64,000 bases of DNA from Streptomyces tuirus (GTDB taxonomy: Bacteria > Actinomycetota > Actinomycetes > Streptomycetales > Streptomycetaceae). Position 1 is the first letter of the stretch, and the number at the start of each line of letters is the position of its first letter. Shown here in pieces: positions 8,867-16,612 of this stretch. The stretch covers positions 6,188,001-6,252,000 of the forward strand of contig NZ_AP023439.1 in NCBI RefSeq assembly GCF_014701095.1, written 5' to 3'. The notes under the pieces were generated by a model. The model worked only from the letters and a program-made list of their open reading frames with translations, did no database searches and had not been told where the DNA came from. A program made the translations under genes and the position numbers.

Positions 8867-9373
8867 TCACAGCGGAGCGCGCATGCACACCCGCGGCCAC
8901 CGGTCGAGGCCGTGCGCCGTCTCCGTCGCGCGGATCGCGCGGAGGCCGGGCGTGAGGTCCGCCTCGGGGAGGGGCCGGAAGCCGAGGCGGGCGTAGTAGG
9001 GGGCGTTCCACGGGACCTCCGTGAAGGTCGTCAGCGTCAGGGCCGTCAGGCCCTCCTCGCGGGCGCGGTCGGCGGCTTGGCCCAGGAGGGCGCGGCCGAC
9101 GCCCCGGCGCGCGGCGCGCGGGTGGACCGAGACCTGCTCGATGTGCAGGGCGCCGTCCACGGGTTCGGCGAGGAGGTAGGCGGCCGGCAGGTCCCGCTCG
9201 TCCGCCGCGACCCAGCAGCGGCCCGCCCGGCGGTAGCGCTCCAGCGCGTCGAGCGCGGGCGGTTCGTGGTCCGCGATCTCCGGCATGCCGAGCTCGCGGA
9301 AGGGCGCTCCGGCGGCCCGTTCGATGTCCTGGAGGGCCGGGAGTTCGGCTCGGGTGGCGAGGCGGATACGCAT
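8867..9373 (-). CDS. GNAT-family N-acetyltransferase
   Basis: A 168-residue acetyltransferase. Motif A is visible as VSVHPRAARRGVGRALLGQA (acetyl-CoA pyrophosphate-binding R-x-x-G-x-G/A), followed by the C-terminal FTEVPWNAPYYARLGFRPL strand-helix typical of GNAT proteins. The ATG at 9371-9373 is chosen because the family begins near MRIRLATRAEL; the frame continues upstream as an unlikely Arg-rich extension. The acceptor substrate is unknown. It is convergent with the FadD-like gene and same-strand with the zinc-ribbon gene upstream. Confidence 0.85.
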   Translation of the reverse strand: MRIRLATRAELPALQDIERAAGAPFRELGMPEIADHEPPALDALERYRRAGRCWVAADERDLPAAYLLAEPVDGALHIEQVSVHPRAARRGVGRALLGQAADRAREEGLTALTLTTFTEVPWNAPYYARLGFRPLPEADLTPGLRAIRATETAHGLDRWPRVCMRAPL

Positions 9374-9417
9374 GCGGTGAGTATGCGGGGCCGTGGAGCC
9401 CCGGGGCAGGGCGCCCG

Positions 9418-10245
9418 CTACCCGGCGCCGGTGGCCGCCAGCGTCTCGGCCGGGGCGTTCACCGGCCTCGGGGTGCCGGTGAGGTCCAGCACGAACAGCG
9501 GGACGCCGAGGGCGTCGGCGCGGGCCCGGGCGTCGTCGGCGTACCCGGAGAGGGAGAAGTAGAGGCAGTCCGCGGACTCCGTCATGGCCGTCAGCCACAG
9601 GCACTCGACATCCCGCAGGGTCGCCGGGCGCACCGCCGGATCCACCTGGGCGACCACACCGCGGGCGGCGAGACCGATGCCGGAGGGCGGACGCTGGTCC
9701 GCCCGGCGAACGCCCCGGTAGCCGAGCCAGCGCAGATACAGGGCGGTGGCCGTGACGGCGTCGCGCGCGGTGCGGATCGTGATGGAGAGGAAGGGGGGCC
9801 GGGCGGCCGGTGCCGTTGCGGCGACGGCCGCGGCATCGCGCGGGCGGCCGGGTTGGTCGGGCCGGCGGGCTGAGCCCTGCTGGTCGTCCTGGTCGGCTGC
9901 CGTTCCCTCCTTGCCGGCCTCCGGGCCCCTCGAGGCTGCCGTTCCGCTCCCGTCATCCGCGGCGGCAAGCCCCGTCGTACCCCGTTCCTTCACGACCGCC
10001 ACCCGCAGCACCACCCCGCACGCGCATCCCACTTCCGGGCGCGGCCACTCCCCGCGGCGCCCGCAGGAGCCGCACCGCACCGTCACCCAGTCGTCCTGCC
10101 AGTCCCGGTGCGAGACGGGCGTCGCCGAGCCGTCATGGTCCAGACGCGGGGCGACCGGGGCGCCGCACACGCACGGGTACGCCGGCGCCGTGTAGCGGTG
10201 CTCGCGGCGGCAGGCCGGGCAGCGCACCGGAACGGTCTCCGCCAT
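9418..10245 (-). CDS. Zinc-ribbon protein with degenerate Mrr-type nuclease domain
   Basis: A 275-residue protein. Two cysteine clusters suggest tandem zinc ribbons: CPAC with CVC (residues 9-27) and CGSC with CAC (58-76). A low-complexity linker follows (about 85-150). The C-terminal 115 residues resemble the Mrr/type IV restriction endonuclease fold: a helix LRWLGYRG, strands around GIGLAARGVVAQVD, and the tail FFSLSGYxxxARxRADxLGVPLFVLDL. In active Mrr enzymes the two strand motifs carry G-(I/V)-D and Q-x-K. Here they read GIG (189-191) and QVD (200-202), so the catalytic Asp and Lys look lost. The ATG at 10243-10245 starts the first ribbon directly. The role may be DNA or RNA binding rather than cleavage. 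Confidence 0.6.
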   Translation of the reverse strand: MAETVPVRCPACRREHRYTAPAYPCVCGAPVAPRLDHDGSATPVSHRDWQDDWVTVRCGSCGRRGEWPRPEVGCACGVVLRVAVVKERGTTGLAAADDGSGTAASRGPEAGKEGTAADQDDQQGSARRPDQPGRPRDAAAVAATAPAARPPFLSITIRTARDAVTATALYLRWLGYRGVRRADQRPPSGIGLAARGVVAQVDPAVRPATLRDVECLWLTAMTESADCLYFSLSGYADDARARADALGVPLFVLDLTGTPRPVNAPAETLAATGAG

Positions 10246-10328
10246 GTCCACTCCAGAACCGTGTCGTATCGGGACAGCGTGCCCATCGTGCTCCCTCGGG
10301 CCCCGGCCTGTCCGGCGCTTGCCGTCTC

Positions 10329-10396
10329 TTGACGCCCTTCGCCCAGCCCACATACATTCATTCCAGATCGTAGAAAACAATTTCCGCAATACGGAA
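10329..10396 (+). promoter_or_regulatory. gcl promoter with tandem AllR-type boxes
   Basis: A -35 TTGACG (10329-10334) and -10 TACATT (10353-10358) are separated by 18 bp. Two 15-bp boxes follow: TTCCAGATCGTAGAA (10361-10375, one mismatch to TTCCN7GGAA) and TTCCGCAATACGGAA (10382-10396, perfect TTCCG-N5-CGGAA). Their centres are exactly 21 bp apart. The first box covers the expected transcription start, so binding would repress. The same paired boxes occur at hyi, aceB, allR and allB in this window. Confidence 0.75.
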
Positions 10397-10454
10397 GAGC
10401 TCACCGCGGGGCGCGACGGGAGTGCGAATCCGACAGCCGAAGCAGGAGTACTCG

Positions 10455-12239
10455 ATGGCTCGAATGACCGCTGCCCGCGCGGCAGTTGAGATCCTCAAGC
10501 GTGAGGGCGTCGCCGACGCGTTCGGTGTCCCCGGCGCGGCGATCAACCCGTTCTACGCGGCGCTCAAAGCCTCCGGCGGTATCGCCCACACCCTCGCCCG
10601 GCACGTCGAGGGCGCCTCGCACATGGCCGAGGGCTACACCCGCACCCACCCGGGCAACATCGGCGTCTGCATCGGCACTTCGGGCCCGGCCGGCACCGAC
10701 ATGATCACGGGGCTGTACTCCGCGACCGGTGACTCCATCCCGATCCTGTGCATCACGGGCCAGGCCCCGACCGCCGTGATCCACAAGGAGGACTTCCAGG
10801 CCGTCGACATCGCCTCCATCGCCAAGCCGGTCACGAAGATGGCCGTCACCGTGCTGGAGGCCGCGCAGGTCCCGGGCGTCTTCCAGCAGGCCTTCCACCT
10901 GATGCGCTCCGGCCGCCCCGGCCCGGTCCTCATCGACCTGCCGATCGACGTGCAGCTGACGGAGATCGAGTTCGACCCGGAGACGTACGAGCCGCTCCCG
11001 GTCTACAAGCCCGCCGCGTCCCGCGCCCAGATCGAGAAGGCCGTCGGGATGCTGAACGCGTCCGAGCGGCCGCTGATCGTCGCGGGCGGCGGCATCATCA
11101 ACGCCGACGCGGCCGAACTCCTCGTCGAATTCGCCGAACTGACCGGCACTCCGGTCGTCCCGACCCTGATGGGCTGGGGCCTGCTGCCCGACGACCACGA
11201 GTTGAACGCCGGCATGGTCGGCCTGCAGACCTCGCACCGCTACGGCAACGCGACCTTCCTGGAGTCCGACTTCGTCCTCGGCATCGGCAACCGCTGGGCC
11301 AACCGCCACACCGGCAAGCTCGACGTCTACACGGCCGGCCGGACGTTCGTCCACGTCGACATCGAGCCCACCCAGATCGGCAAGATCTTCGCCCCGGACT
11401 ACGGCATCGCCTCCGACGCCAAGGCCGCGCTGGAGCTGTTCGTCGAGGTCGCCCGCGAGCTGAAGGCCGCCGGTGGGCTGCCCGACCGTTCCGAGTGGGC
11501 CGAGGCGGCGCAGGAGCGCAAGGCGACCCTCCAGCGCCGTACGCACTTCGACGACATCCCGATCAAGCCGCAGCGCGTCTACGAGGAGATGAACAAGGCC
11601 TTCGGCCCGGAGACCCGGTACGTCTCCACCATCGGCCTCTCGCAGATCGCCGGCGCCCAGATGCTGCACGTCTACCGGCCCCGGCACTGGATCAACTGCG
11701 GTCAGGCCGGCCCGCTCGGCTGGACCATCCCGGCCGCGCTCGGCGTCGCCAAGGCCGACCCGGAGGCGTCCGTCGTCGCGCTCTCCGGCGACTACGACTT
11801 CCAGTTCATGCTCGAGGAACTCGCCGTCGGCGCGCAGCACCGGATCCCGTACGTGCACGTCCTGGTGAACAACTCCTATCTGGGCCTGATCCGGCAGGCG
11901 CAGCGGGCGTTCGAGATCGACTTCCAGGTGAACCTGGAGTTCGAGAACCTCAACTCCCCGGAGCTCGGCGTCTACGGCGTCGACCACGTCAAGGTCGCCG
12001 AGGGCCTCGGCTGCAAGGCGATCCGCGTCACCGACCCCGCCGAACTGGGCGACGCCTTCGAGCAGGCCAAGAAGCTGGCCGCGGAGCACCGGGTGCCGGT
12101 CGTGGTCGAGGCGATCCTGGAGCGCGTCACCAACATCTCCATGTCGACGACCAACGACATCGGCAACGTGGTGGAGTTCGAGGAGACCGCCACGGAGCCG
12201 GGCCACGCGCCCACCTCGATCCGGACGCTGAAGGTCTGA
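10455..12239 (+). CDS. gcl: Glyoxylate carboligase (tartronate-semialdehyde synthase)
   Basis: A 594-residue ThDP-dependent enzyme that condenses two glyoxylate molecules to tartronate semialdehyde and CO2. The N-terminal PYR domain contains RHVEGASHMAEGY, where Val51 replaces the glutamate conserved in other ThDP enzymes; this is the hallmark of Gcl. The middle domain binds FAD and the C-terminal PP domain has the GDYDFQFM-x-NNSYLGLI ThDP/Mg motif. The ATG at 10455 follows GCAGGAG. It is part of the allantoin/glyoxylate regulon: its product is reduced by GlxR, encoded convergently 1.6 kb away, and Hyi interconverts the intermediate with hydroxypyruvate. Regulation is by the tandem AllR-type boxes just upstream. 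Confidence 0.97.
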   Translation: MARMTAARAAVEILKREGVADAFGVPGAAINPFYAALKASGGIAHTLARHVEGASHMAEGYTRTHPGNIGVCIGTSGPAGTDMITGLYSATGDSIPILCITGQAPTAVIHKEDFQAVDIASIAKPVTKMAVTVLEAAQVPGVFQQAFHLMRSGRPGPVLIDLPIDVQLTEIEFDPETYEPLPVYKPAASRAQIEKAVGMLNASERPLIVAGGGIINADAAELLVEFAELTGTPVVPTLMGWGLLPDDHELNAGMVGLQTSHRYGNATFLESDFVLGIGNRWANRHTGKLDVYTAGRTFVHVDIEPTQIGKIFAPDYGIASDAKAALELFVEVARELKAAGGLPDRSEWAEAAQERKATLQRRTHFDDIPIKPQRVYEEMNKAFGPETRYVSTIGLSQIAGAQMLHVYRPRHWINCGQAGPLGWTIPAALGVAKADPEASVVALSGDYDFQFMLEELAVGAQHRIPYVHVLVNNSYLGLIRQAQRAFEIDFQVNLEFENLNSPELGVYGVDHVKVAEGLGCKAIRVTDPAELGDAFEQAKKLAAEHRVPVVVEAILERVTNISMSTTNDIGNVVEFEETATEPGHAPTSIRTLKV

Positions 12240-12253
12240 CACCCGCGCGGCAC

Positions 12254-12289
12254 AAGGGGCGGCCCGTCCGGAAGGACGGACCGCCCCTT
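12254..12289. terminator. Terminator after gcl
   Basis: A 16-bp stem with one mismatch (12254-12269 with 12274-12289) and a GGAA tetraloop lies 15 bp after the gcl stop and before the convergent gene at 12321. Confidence 0.8.
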
Positions 12290-12320
12290 CCGGTTTCCCC
12301 CGGGCTTCCCGCCCCCGGGC

Positions 12321-12950
12321 TCAGTCCCCGCCGCCTCCGCCTCCGCCGCCCCCGCCGCAGTAGTAGACGCCACCGCCGCCGCCCGTCCCGCGCGGCGCGT
12401 GCCTGAAGAGGTCCGGGCCGCCCACTTCGGCCCGGCGGACCAGACCCGCCCGCAGGGCGAACCGCGGTACCAGCAGCCGCAGGGCGGCCTCACCGTGCAG
12501 GGCGACCAGCAGCAGACGTTCGTGGTCGGTCAGGCCGTGCCGGCTCGCCGGCAGGGGATGCTCGTGCCGCAGCTCCCGGACGTGGCGGCGGGCGGCGCGG
12601 GTCGCGCCGAGCAGGGGATAGCGCAGCAGGCCCGCCTTCGCGAGCGGGATGCGCATGAGCGCCACCGCGAGGCGGATGTCGGGATCCTTCACCAAGGCCT
12701 TGGGCGCCGCGGGCGCGCGCAGACAGCCGTGCACCGCGGCCGCCAGGGGAAAGGGCGGCTCCACGGCCTCCACCCCTTCCACGGCGTCCATGGCGTCCAC
12801 GGCACGTGCCCGGATCGTCCCGGGCAGGTCCGCCTCCACCAGGCCCCGCAGATACAGGTCCACCACGGCGACGGTGACGGCGGCCCGCGGGCCTTCCCCC
12901 AGCAGTGCGATCTCGTGCGGCTCCAGCCGGACCGCCGTACCGTCGCTCAT
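12321..12950 (-). CDS. TIGR04222-like protein with glycine-rich tail
   Basis: A 209-residue protein. The start PHEIALLGEGPRAAVTVAVVDLYLRGLVE matches the soluble part of the actinobacterial TIGR04222 family, in which an evA-L-GG-xRAv-tAl-L-G pattern precedes a long helical region and a Gly/Cys-rich C-terminus. Here the C-terminus is VYYC followed by ten glycines and Asp, but I see no N-terminal membrane helix of the kind many family members have, so this may be a shorter subtype. Function is unknown in the family. It is convergent with gcl and followed by the gcl terminator. Confidence 0.6.
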   Translation of the reverse strand: MSDGTAVRLEPHEIALLGEGPRAAVTVAVVDLYLRGLVEADLPGTIRARAVDAMDAVEGVEAVEPPFPLAAAVHGCLRAPAAPKALVKDPDIRLAVALMRIPLAKAGLLRYPLLGATRAARRHVRELRHEHPLPASRHGLTDHERLLLVALHGEAALRLLVPRFALRAGLVRRAEVGGPDLFRHAPRGTGGGGGVYYCGGGGGGGGGGD

Positions 12951-13014
12951 GGCTTCACCCCCGTGCCGGGGCCCGCCGCCCCCGTGCCGACGGGCCCCGT
13001 GTGACGAGAATGTG

Positions 13015-13051
13015 CCCGGCCCCGGGGGCGGTTGAAGCCCCCGGGGCCGGG
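13015..13051. terminator. Strong hairpin terminator
   Basis: A perfect 15-bp stem (13015-13029 with 13037-13051) with a 7-nt loop lies downstream of the small gene at 13109-13345 and upstream of the TIGR04222-like gene, both read on the minus strand. Confidence 0.75.
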
Positions 13052-13108
13052 TTCAGAGGTTCATTTGAGGGTTCCGTACGGGGTGTACGACCGGTGCCGT
13101 AGGCGCGC

Positions 13109-13345
13109 TCACGCCTCGTGGTGCTCGGACAGCCCCGGCCAGTCGTCCGGCCCGCCGCCCTGCCACTCCACGAGGTCGCTCTCGGCGACGTCCGTGACGT
13201 ACAGGTCGGCCAGGCGCAGGATCTCGGCGACGTCGTCGGTGTGCGTGGCGACGCCCAGCGGCTCGTCGCCCAGGGTGACCCGGCGCGAGCCGTCCAGGGC
13301 GGGGGCGTGGACCACGACATGCGGTTGCTCGGTGGGAGGTGCCAT
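13109..13345 (-). CDS. Small hypothetical acidic protein
   Basis: A 78-residue acidic protein (PTEQPHVVVHAPALDG... ending GGGPDDWPGLSEHHEA) that I do not recognise. It has a consistent Streptomyces codon pattern, an ATG start with GAAGG just upstream, and its own terminator, which supports a real gene. There is no signal peptide, membrane helix or cysteine. It is isolated from its neighbours by non-coding DNA on both sides. No function is proposed. Confidence 0.55.
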   Translation of the reverse strand: MAPPTEQPHVVVHAPALDGSRRVTLGDEPLGVATHTDDVAEILRLADLYVTDVAESDLVEWQGGGPDDWPGLSEHHEA

Positions 13346-13653
13346 GCCTTCAGGCTGCTGCGAGCAGCACCGATCCGCACCCTGGGAACGGCTGGCCGTC
13401 CGGCGGCGCGAGGCTGGGCGCGACAGGACGTTCGCGCCGCCGGACGGGGTCTTCGGGAGAGGGGTGGGTGGTGCTGGGACCGCGGCGGGTGCGACGGGCT
13501 CCGGGGCCGGCCTCCCTCAGGTCGAGAAGCCGGTCCGGGCCCTTCACCACCGCACTGGCTCGCAGCCGCCGCGGTCCGCGCCCTGACCGCGTCCGTGCCC
13601 GGGGGACCACCCCTCATCCGGGTCGCCCCGGGGGTCGGACACAGTCAGGGAGT
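13346..13653. other. Non-coding stretch, nothing recognised
   Basis: About 300 bases between the small hypothetical gene and a decayed gene end. Open frames here have Arg/Pro-rich, unconvincing translations. I see no clear promoter, hairpin or repeat. Confidence 0.5.
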
Positions 13654-13800
13654 TCAGTTCTCGCGCAGGGCGTGGACCGCCTCCTCCACGCGCCGCCCGT
13701 ACCCGGGGTCGGCTGCGTGGAAGTGCGCGAGGTCGACGAGGTCGTACGTGCCCTCGCCGAGCGAGTCGGCCACGGTGGAGAAGTGGTTCCGGGCGGCGCC
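13654..13800 (-). pseudogene. C-terminal remnant of a deleted gene, possibly catalase
   Basis: Read on the minus strand, about 45 residues look coding: NHFSTVADSLGEGTYDLVDL followed by AHFHAADPGYGRRVEEAVH, ending in a TGA at 13654-13656. The HF-x-x-ADPxYGRRV-x-E pattern resembles the extreme C-terminus of monofunctional catalases. Upstream the frame is closed by a stop at 13828-13830 and the sequence turns into a GGCGGCGCC palindrome that is repeated 42 bp further on, so the rest of the gene has been lost. The family call is tentative; the truncation is seen directly. Confidence 0.35.
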
Positions 13801-13885
13801 GCCCCTTTGGGCGCGACAGGACAGGTGTCAGCGGCGGCGCCGCCCGGGGATCGGGGACCCCCGGGGTCACGAGGGCCGGGGGCTG

Positions 13886-14776
13886 TCAGACCTGGGCGCC
13901 GGAGAGCCGCTCCACGGCCCGCAGCAGCGCCGAGTGGTCGAGGCCGCCGTCGCCCTGCGCACGCAGGGACGCGACCAGTTGGGCGACCACGGCGCCGACG
14001 GGCAGGGCCGCGCCGACATTGCGGGCGGCGTCGGTGACGATGCCCATGTCCTTGTGGTGCAGGTCGATCCGGAAGCCCGGCTTGAAGTCCCGGCCGAGGA
14101 AGTTGTCCTTCTTGCGGGTCAGTACGGTCGACCCGGCGAGCCCGCCGCCCAGCACGTCCAGGGCCGCTTTCAGGTCCACGCCGGACTTCTCCAGGAACAC
14201 CACGGCCTCGGCGCACGCCTGGATGTTCACGGCCACGATCAGCTGGTTGGCGGCCTTCACGGTCTGGCCGGAGCCGTGCGGACCGCACAGCACGATGGTC
14301 CTGCCGAGCGCCTCCAGGATCGGCTTCGCGGCGTCGAAGTCGGCCTGCTCGCCGCCCACCATGATGGACAGCACGGCCTCGATGGCACCGGCCTCACCGC
14401 CGGACACCGGGGCGTCCAGCACGCGAATGCCCTTGTCCTTGGCCGCCTTCGCCAGGTCGACCGAGGTCTGCGGGGTGATCGAGGACATGTCGATCAGCAG
14501 CGCGCCGGACCTGGCGTTCTCCAGGATGCCGTCCGGGCCGTAGGCGATGGCCTCGACCTGCGGGGAGGCCGGGACCATCGTGATGACGACGTCGGCGTCC
14601 TTCACGGCCTCGGCGATCGAACCGGCCGCGGTGCCGCCGGCGGCGGCCAGCCGGTCCAGCTTGTCCTGCTCCAGCGTGAAGCCGGTGACCTGGTAGCCCG
14701 CCTTGATCAGGTTCTCGGACATGGGGGAGCCCATGATGCCGAGGCCGATCCAGGCGACCTTGGGGAGTGTGCTCAT
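13886..14776 (-). CDS. glxR: Tartronate-semialdehyde reductase (2-hydroxy-3-oxopropionate reductase)
   Basis: A 296-residue NAD(P)-dependent beta-hydroxyacid dehydrogenase that reduces tartronate semialdehyde to glycerate. The dinucleotide-binding motif GLGIMGSPM is at residues 11-19, the substrate-binding DAPVSGGEAGA at 121-131, and the catalytic Lys174 in GSGQTVKAANQ. The ATG at 14774-14776 is preceded by AAAGG. It is downstream of hyi on the same strand with a 26-bp gap, so both are read from the AllR-box promoter near 15.7 kb. With Gcl it converts two glyoxylates to glycerate. Confidence 0.95.
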   Translation of the reverse strand: MSTLPKVAWIGLGIMGSPMSENLIKAGYQVTGFTLEQDKLDRLAAAGGTAAGSIAEAVKDADVVITMVPASPQVEAIAYGPDGILENARSGALLIDMSSITPQTSVDLAKAAKDKGIRVLDAPVSGGEAGAIEAVLSIMVGGEQADFDAAKPILEALGRTIVLCGPHGSGQTVKAANQLIVAVNIQACAEAVVFLEKSGVDLKAALDVLGGGLAGSTVLTRKKDNFLGRDFKPGFRIDLHHKDMGIVTDAARNVGAALPVGAVVAQLVASLRAQGDGGLDHSALLRAVERLSGAQV

Positions 14777-14802
14777 GACGGGGGTGCCTTTCGGGTTCGG
14801 GG

Positions 14803-15624
14803 TCAGCGGGCCAGCCAGTCGAAGGCCTCGGCGCTCGGGCGGTCGCCCGGCTTGTACTCGAGGCCGACCCAGCCGTCGTAGCCCGCCTTCTTCAGCTGGT
14901 CGAGGAGGTCTTCGAGGGGCAGCGAGCCGGTCCCCGGCGCGCCGCGGCCCGGGTTGTCGGCGATCTGCACGTGCCCGGTCTTCGCGGCGAACCGCTCGAT
15001 CACCGCCGGGAGGTCCTCGCCGTTCATGGACAGGTGGTAGAGGTCCATGAGGAAGCGGGCGTTGCCCAGCCCCGACGCCTCGTTGACCCGGTCGACGACG
15101 GCCACGGCCGCCGGGGCCGACACCAGCGGGTACAGCGGGGACTCGGGCCGGTTCAGCGCCTCGATCAGCAGGATCGCGCCGATCCGGTCGGCGGCCCGGG
15201 CCGCGAGGACCAGGTTCTCCAGGGCGAGCGCGTCCTGCTCGGCCGGGTCCACGCCCTCGACGCGGTTGCCGTACAGCGCGTTGAGCGCCGTGCAGCCCAG
15301 GGAGGCGGCGAAATCGGCGGCCACGTCGATGTTGGCGCGGAACCGATCCGACTCCTCGCCGGGGATCGACAGGGCGCCGCGGTCCGGGCCCGGGAGCTGT
15401 CCGGCGTAGAAGTTCAGGCCGGTGAGCTGGACGCCGGCCTCCTCGATCGCGCGCTTCAGGGCGTCGAGCTCGGACTGCTGGGGGACCGGTGAGTCGACCC
15501 AGGGCCACCACAGCTCGACCGCGGTGAAGCCCGCCGCGGCGGCGGCCGCGGGGCGCTCCAGGAGGGGGAGCTCCGTGAAGAGGATCGACAGGTTGACGTT
15601 GAAGCGCTGGTCTGCGAATCCCAT
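14803..15624 (-). CDS. hyi: Hydroxypyruvate isomerase
   Basis: A 273-residue TIM-barrel protein of the xylose-isomerase-like family. It interconverts hydroxypyruvate and tartronate semialdehyde. The start MGFADQRFNVNLSILFTELPLLERPAAA and the metal-site strands VELWWPWVD, LIEALNRPESPLYPL, FLMDLYHLSMNGEDL and GHVQIADNPGRGAPGTG are characteristic of Hyi. It is the first gene of the hyi-glxR unit. Two AllR-type boxes lie 27-62 bp upstream of its ATG. Confidence 0.95.
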   Translation of the reverse strand: MGFADQRFNVNLSILFTELPLLERPAAAAAAGFTAVELWWPWVDSPVPQQSELDALKRAIEEAGVQLTGLNFYAGQLPGPDRGALSIPGEESDRFRANIDVAADFAASLGCTALNALYGNRVEGVDPAEQDALALENLVLAARAADRIGAILLIEALNRPESPLYPLVSAPAAVAVVDRVNEASGLGNARFLMDLYHLSMNGEDLPAVIERFAAKTGHVQIADNPGRGAPGTGSLPLEDLLDQLKKAGYDGWVGLEYKPGDRPSAEAFDWLAR

Positions 15625-15650
15625 CGGGCGCCGCGCTCCCTTCCTGTGTT

Positions 15651-15715
15651 TTCCGTAATGCGGAAGTTGCTTTCTGCTTAATGGAAGATTGCCTGTGACC
15701 GGGAAGGACTGTCAA
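15651..15715 (-). promoter_or_regulatory. hyi-glxR promoter with tandem AllR-type boxes
   Basis: Two 15-bp boxes, TTCCGTAATGCGGAA (15651-15665, perfect TTCCG-N5-CGGAA) and TTCTGCTTAATGGAA (15672-15686), have centres 21 bp apart. A good -35 TTGACA lies upstream on the minus strand (plus-strand positions 15710-15715). The distal box would overlap the -10 region (CAATCT, 18-bp spacer), as expected for a repressor site. Confidence 0.75.
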
Positions 15716-15725
15716 GAGCGACCGC

Positions 15726-15753
15726 AAAAAAGAGCGCCCCCGCGCGGGGGCGC
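15726..15753 (-). terminator. Rho-independent terminator of the mce operon
   Basis: An 8-bp perfect GC stem (15734-15741 with 15746-15753) is followed, in the minus-strand direction, by a U-rich tract (A-run 15726-15731 on the plus strand). It lies 24 bp after the last mce-operon stop codon. Confidence 0.88.
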
Positions 15754-15776
15754 GGGGGCGGATGGGCAGAGGAGGT

Positions 15777-16571
15777 TCAGAGCGCGTCGACGCCGCTCAC
15801 CCGCCAGCCCCCGGAGGTACGGGTGAGCGTCATCCGCACGCGGTTCAGGTCGACGCGGGACCCCGTGACCTGGGTGCTCCTGGTCACCTGGTTGACGAAG
15901 AGCAGCACGACCGCCCGGTCCGGGGCGGCCGACACGACGGAGGCCGCCGGGGCGCCACCGCCCGCCGGCTCCACGACCGCCGCCTTCACCACCCCGTGGT
16001 ACTTACGGGCGGTCGGCCCGACCACCGTCTTCGTGGTCCTGCCGTACTCGTCGCGGAAGTCGCCGGTCAGATGCGCGCGCGCCCGGGCGAAGTCGCGGTC
16101 CAGGCGCCGGTAGTCGTACGACAGCACGACCGGCGCCGCCTTCCGCGCCGCGGCGAGCGCCTCCTTCCGGGACTGGTCCGCGCGTTGCCCCTCCCAGTAC
16201 TGCCGGCCGAGCACGGCGACCGCGACCAGACCCGCCACGAGCAGGACGGCCGACGCGGCGGCGAGCAGCTTCCCGCGCGGGAACCGCCGCAGGCGCGTGC
16301 TCTCCCACGGCTCCTCCTCGGCGGCCTCGGGCGACGGCTCCGGCGGGTCGTCCCAGGCGCCGCCCGGCGCGTCGACGACCATCGTGCGCCCGGAGCCGGA
16401 CTCCTCCGTCCGACGCGGCGGTGCCTCCTCCGCCGGGGACGAGACGGCGCGCCGGCCGGGGACGGGATGTTCCGGGCGCCGGGCGCGCTTGGCCGCCGCG
16501 CGGGCCGCCGCGGTCATGGAGCGGCGGGCGGGGGAACCGGCGCCGCGGACGCGGGAGGTCGGATTCGCCAC
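15777..16571 (-). CDS. Mce-associated membrane protein
   Basis: A 264-residue single-span membrane protein. A Pro/Glu/Arg-rich cytoplasmic region (about 1-100) is followed by one TM helix (LLAAASAVLLVAGLVAVAVLG, about 102-122) and an external VirB8/NTF2-like domain with the RKEALAAARKAAPVVLSYDYRRLDRDF pattern of Mce-associated (Mas) proteins. The GTG at 16569-16571 is preferred because AGGAGA sits 6 bp upstream. It is the last gene of the mce operon, 41 bp after the other Mas gene, and is followed by a terminator. Mas proteins are thought to stabilise Mce complexes. Confidence 0.82.
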   Translation of the reverse strand: MANPTSRVRGAGSPARRSMTAAARAAAKRARRPEHPVPGRRAVSSPAEEAPPRRTEESGSGRTMVVDAPGGAWDDPPEPSPEAAEEEPWESTRLRRFPRGKLLAAASAVLLVAGLVAVAVLGRQYWEGQRADQSRKEALAAARKAAPVVLSYDYRRLDRDFARARAHLTGDFRDEYGRTTKTVVGPTARKYHGVVKAAVVEPAGGGAPAASVVSAAPDRAVVLLFVNQVTRSTQVTGSRVDLNRVRMTLTRTSGGWRVSGVDAL

Positions 16572-16612
16572 GGTCTTTCTCCTCACAGGCGGTACGGGGG
16601 TGGTACGGACGG

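Noticed and set aside
13350..13610. 86-residue open frame on the minus strand
   Set aside because: Arg/Pro-rich translation, no ribosome site, no similarity that I recognise; likely non-coding.
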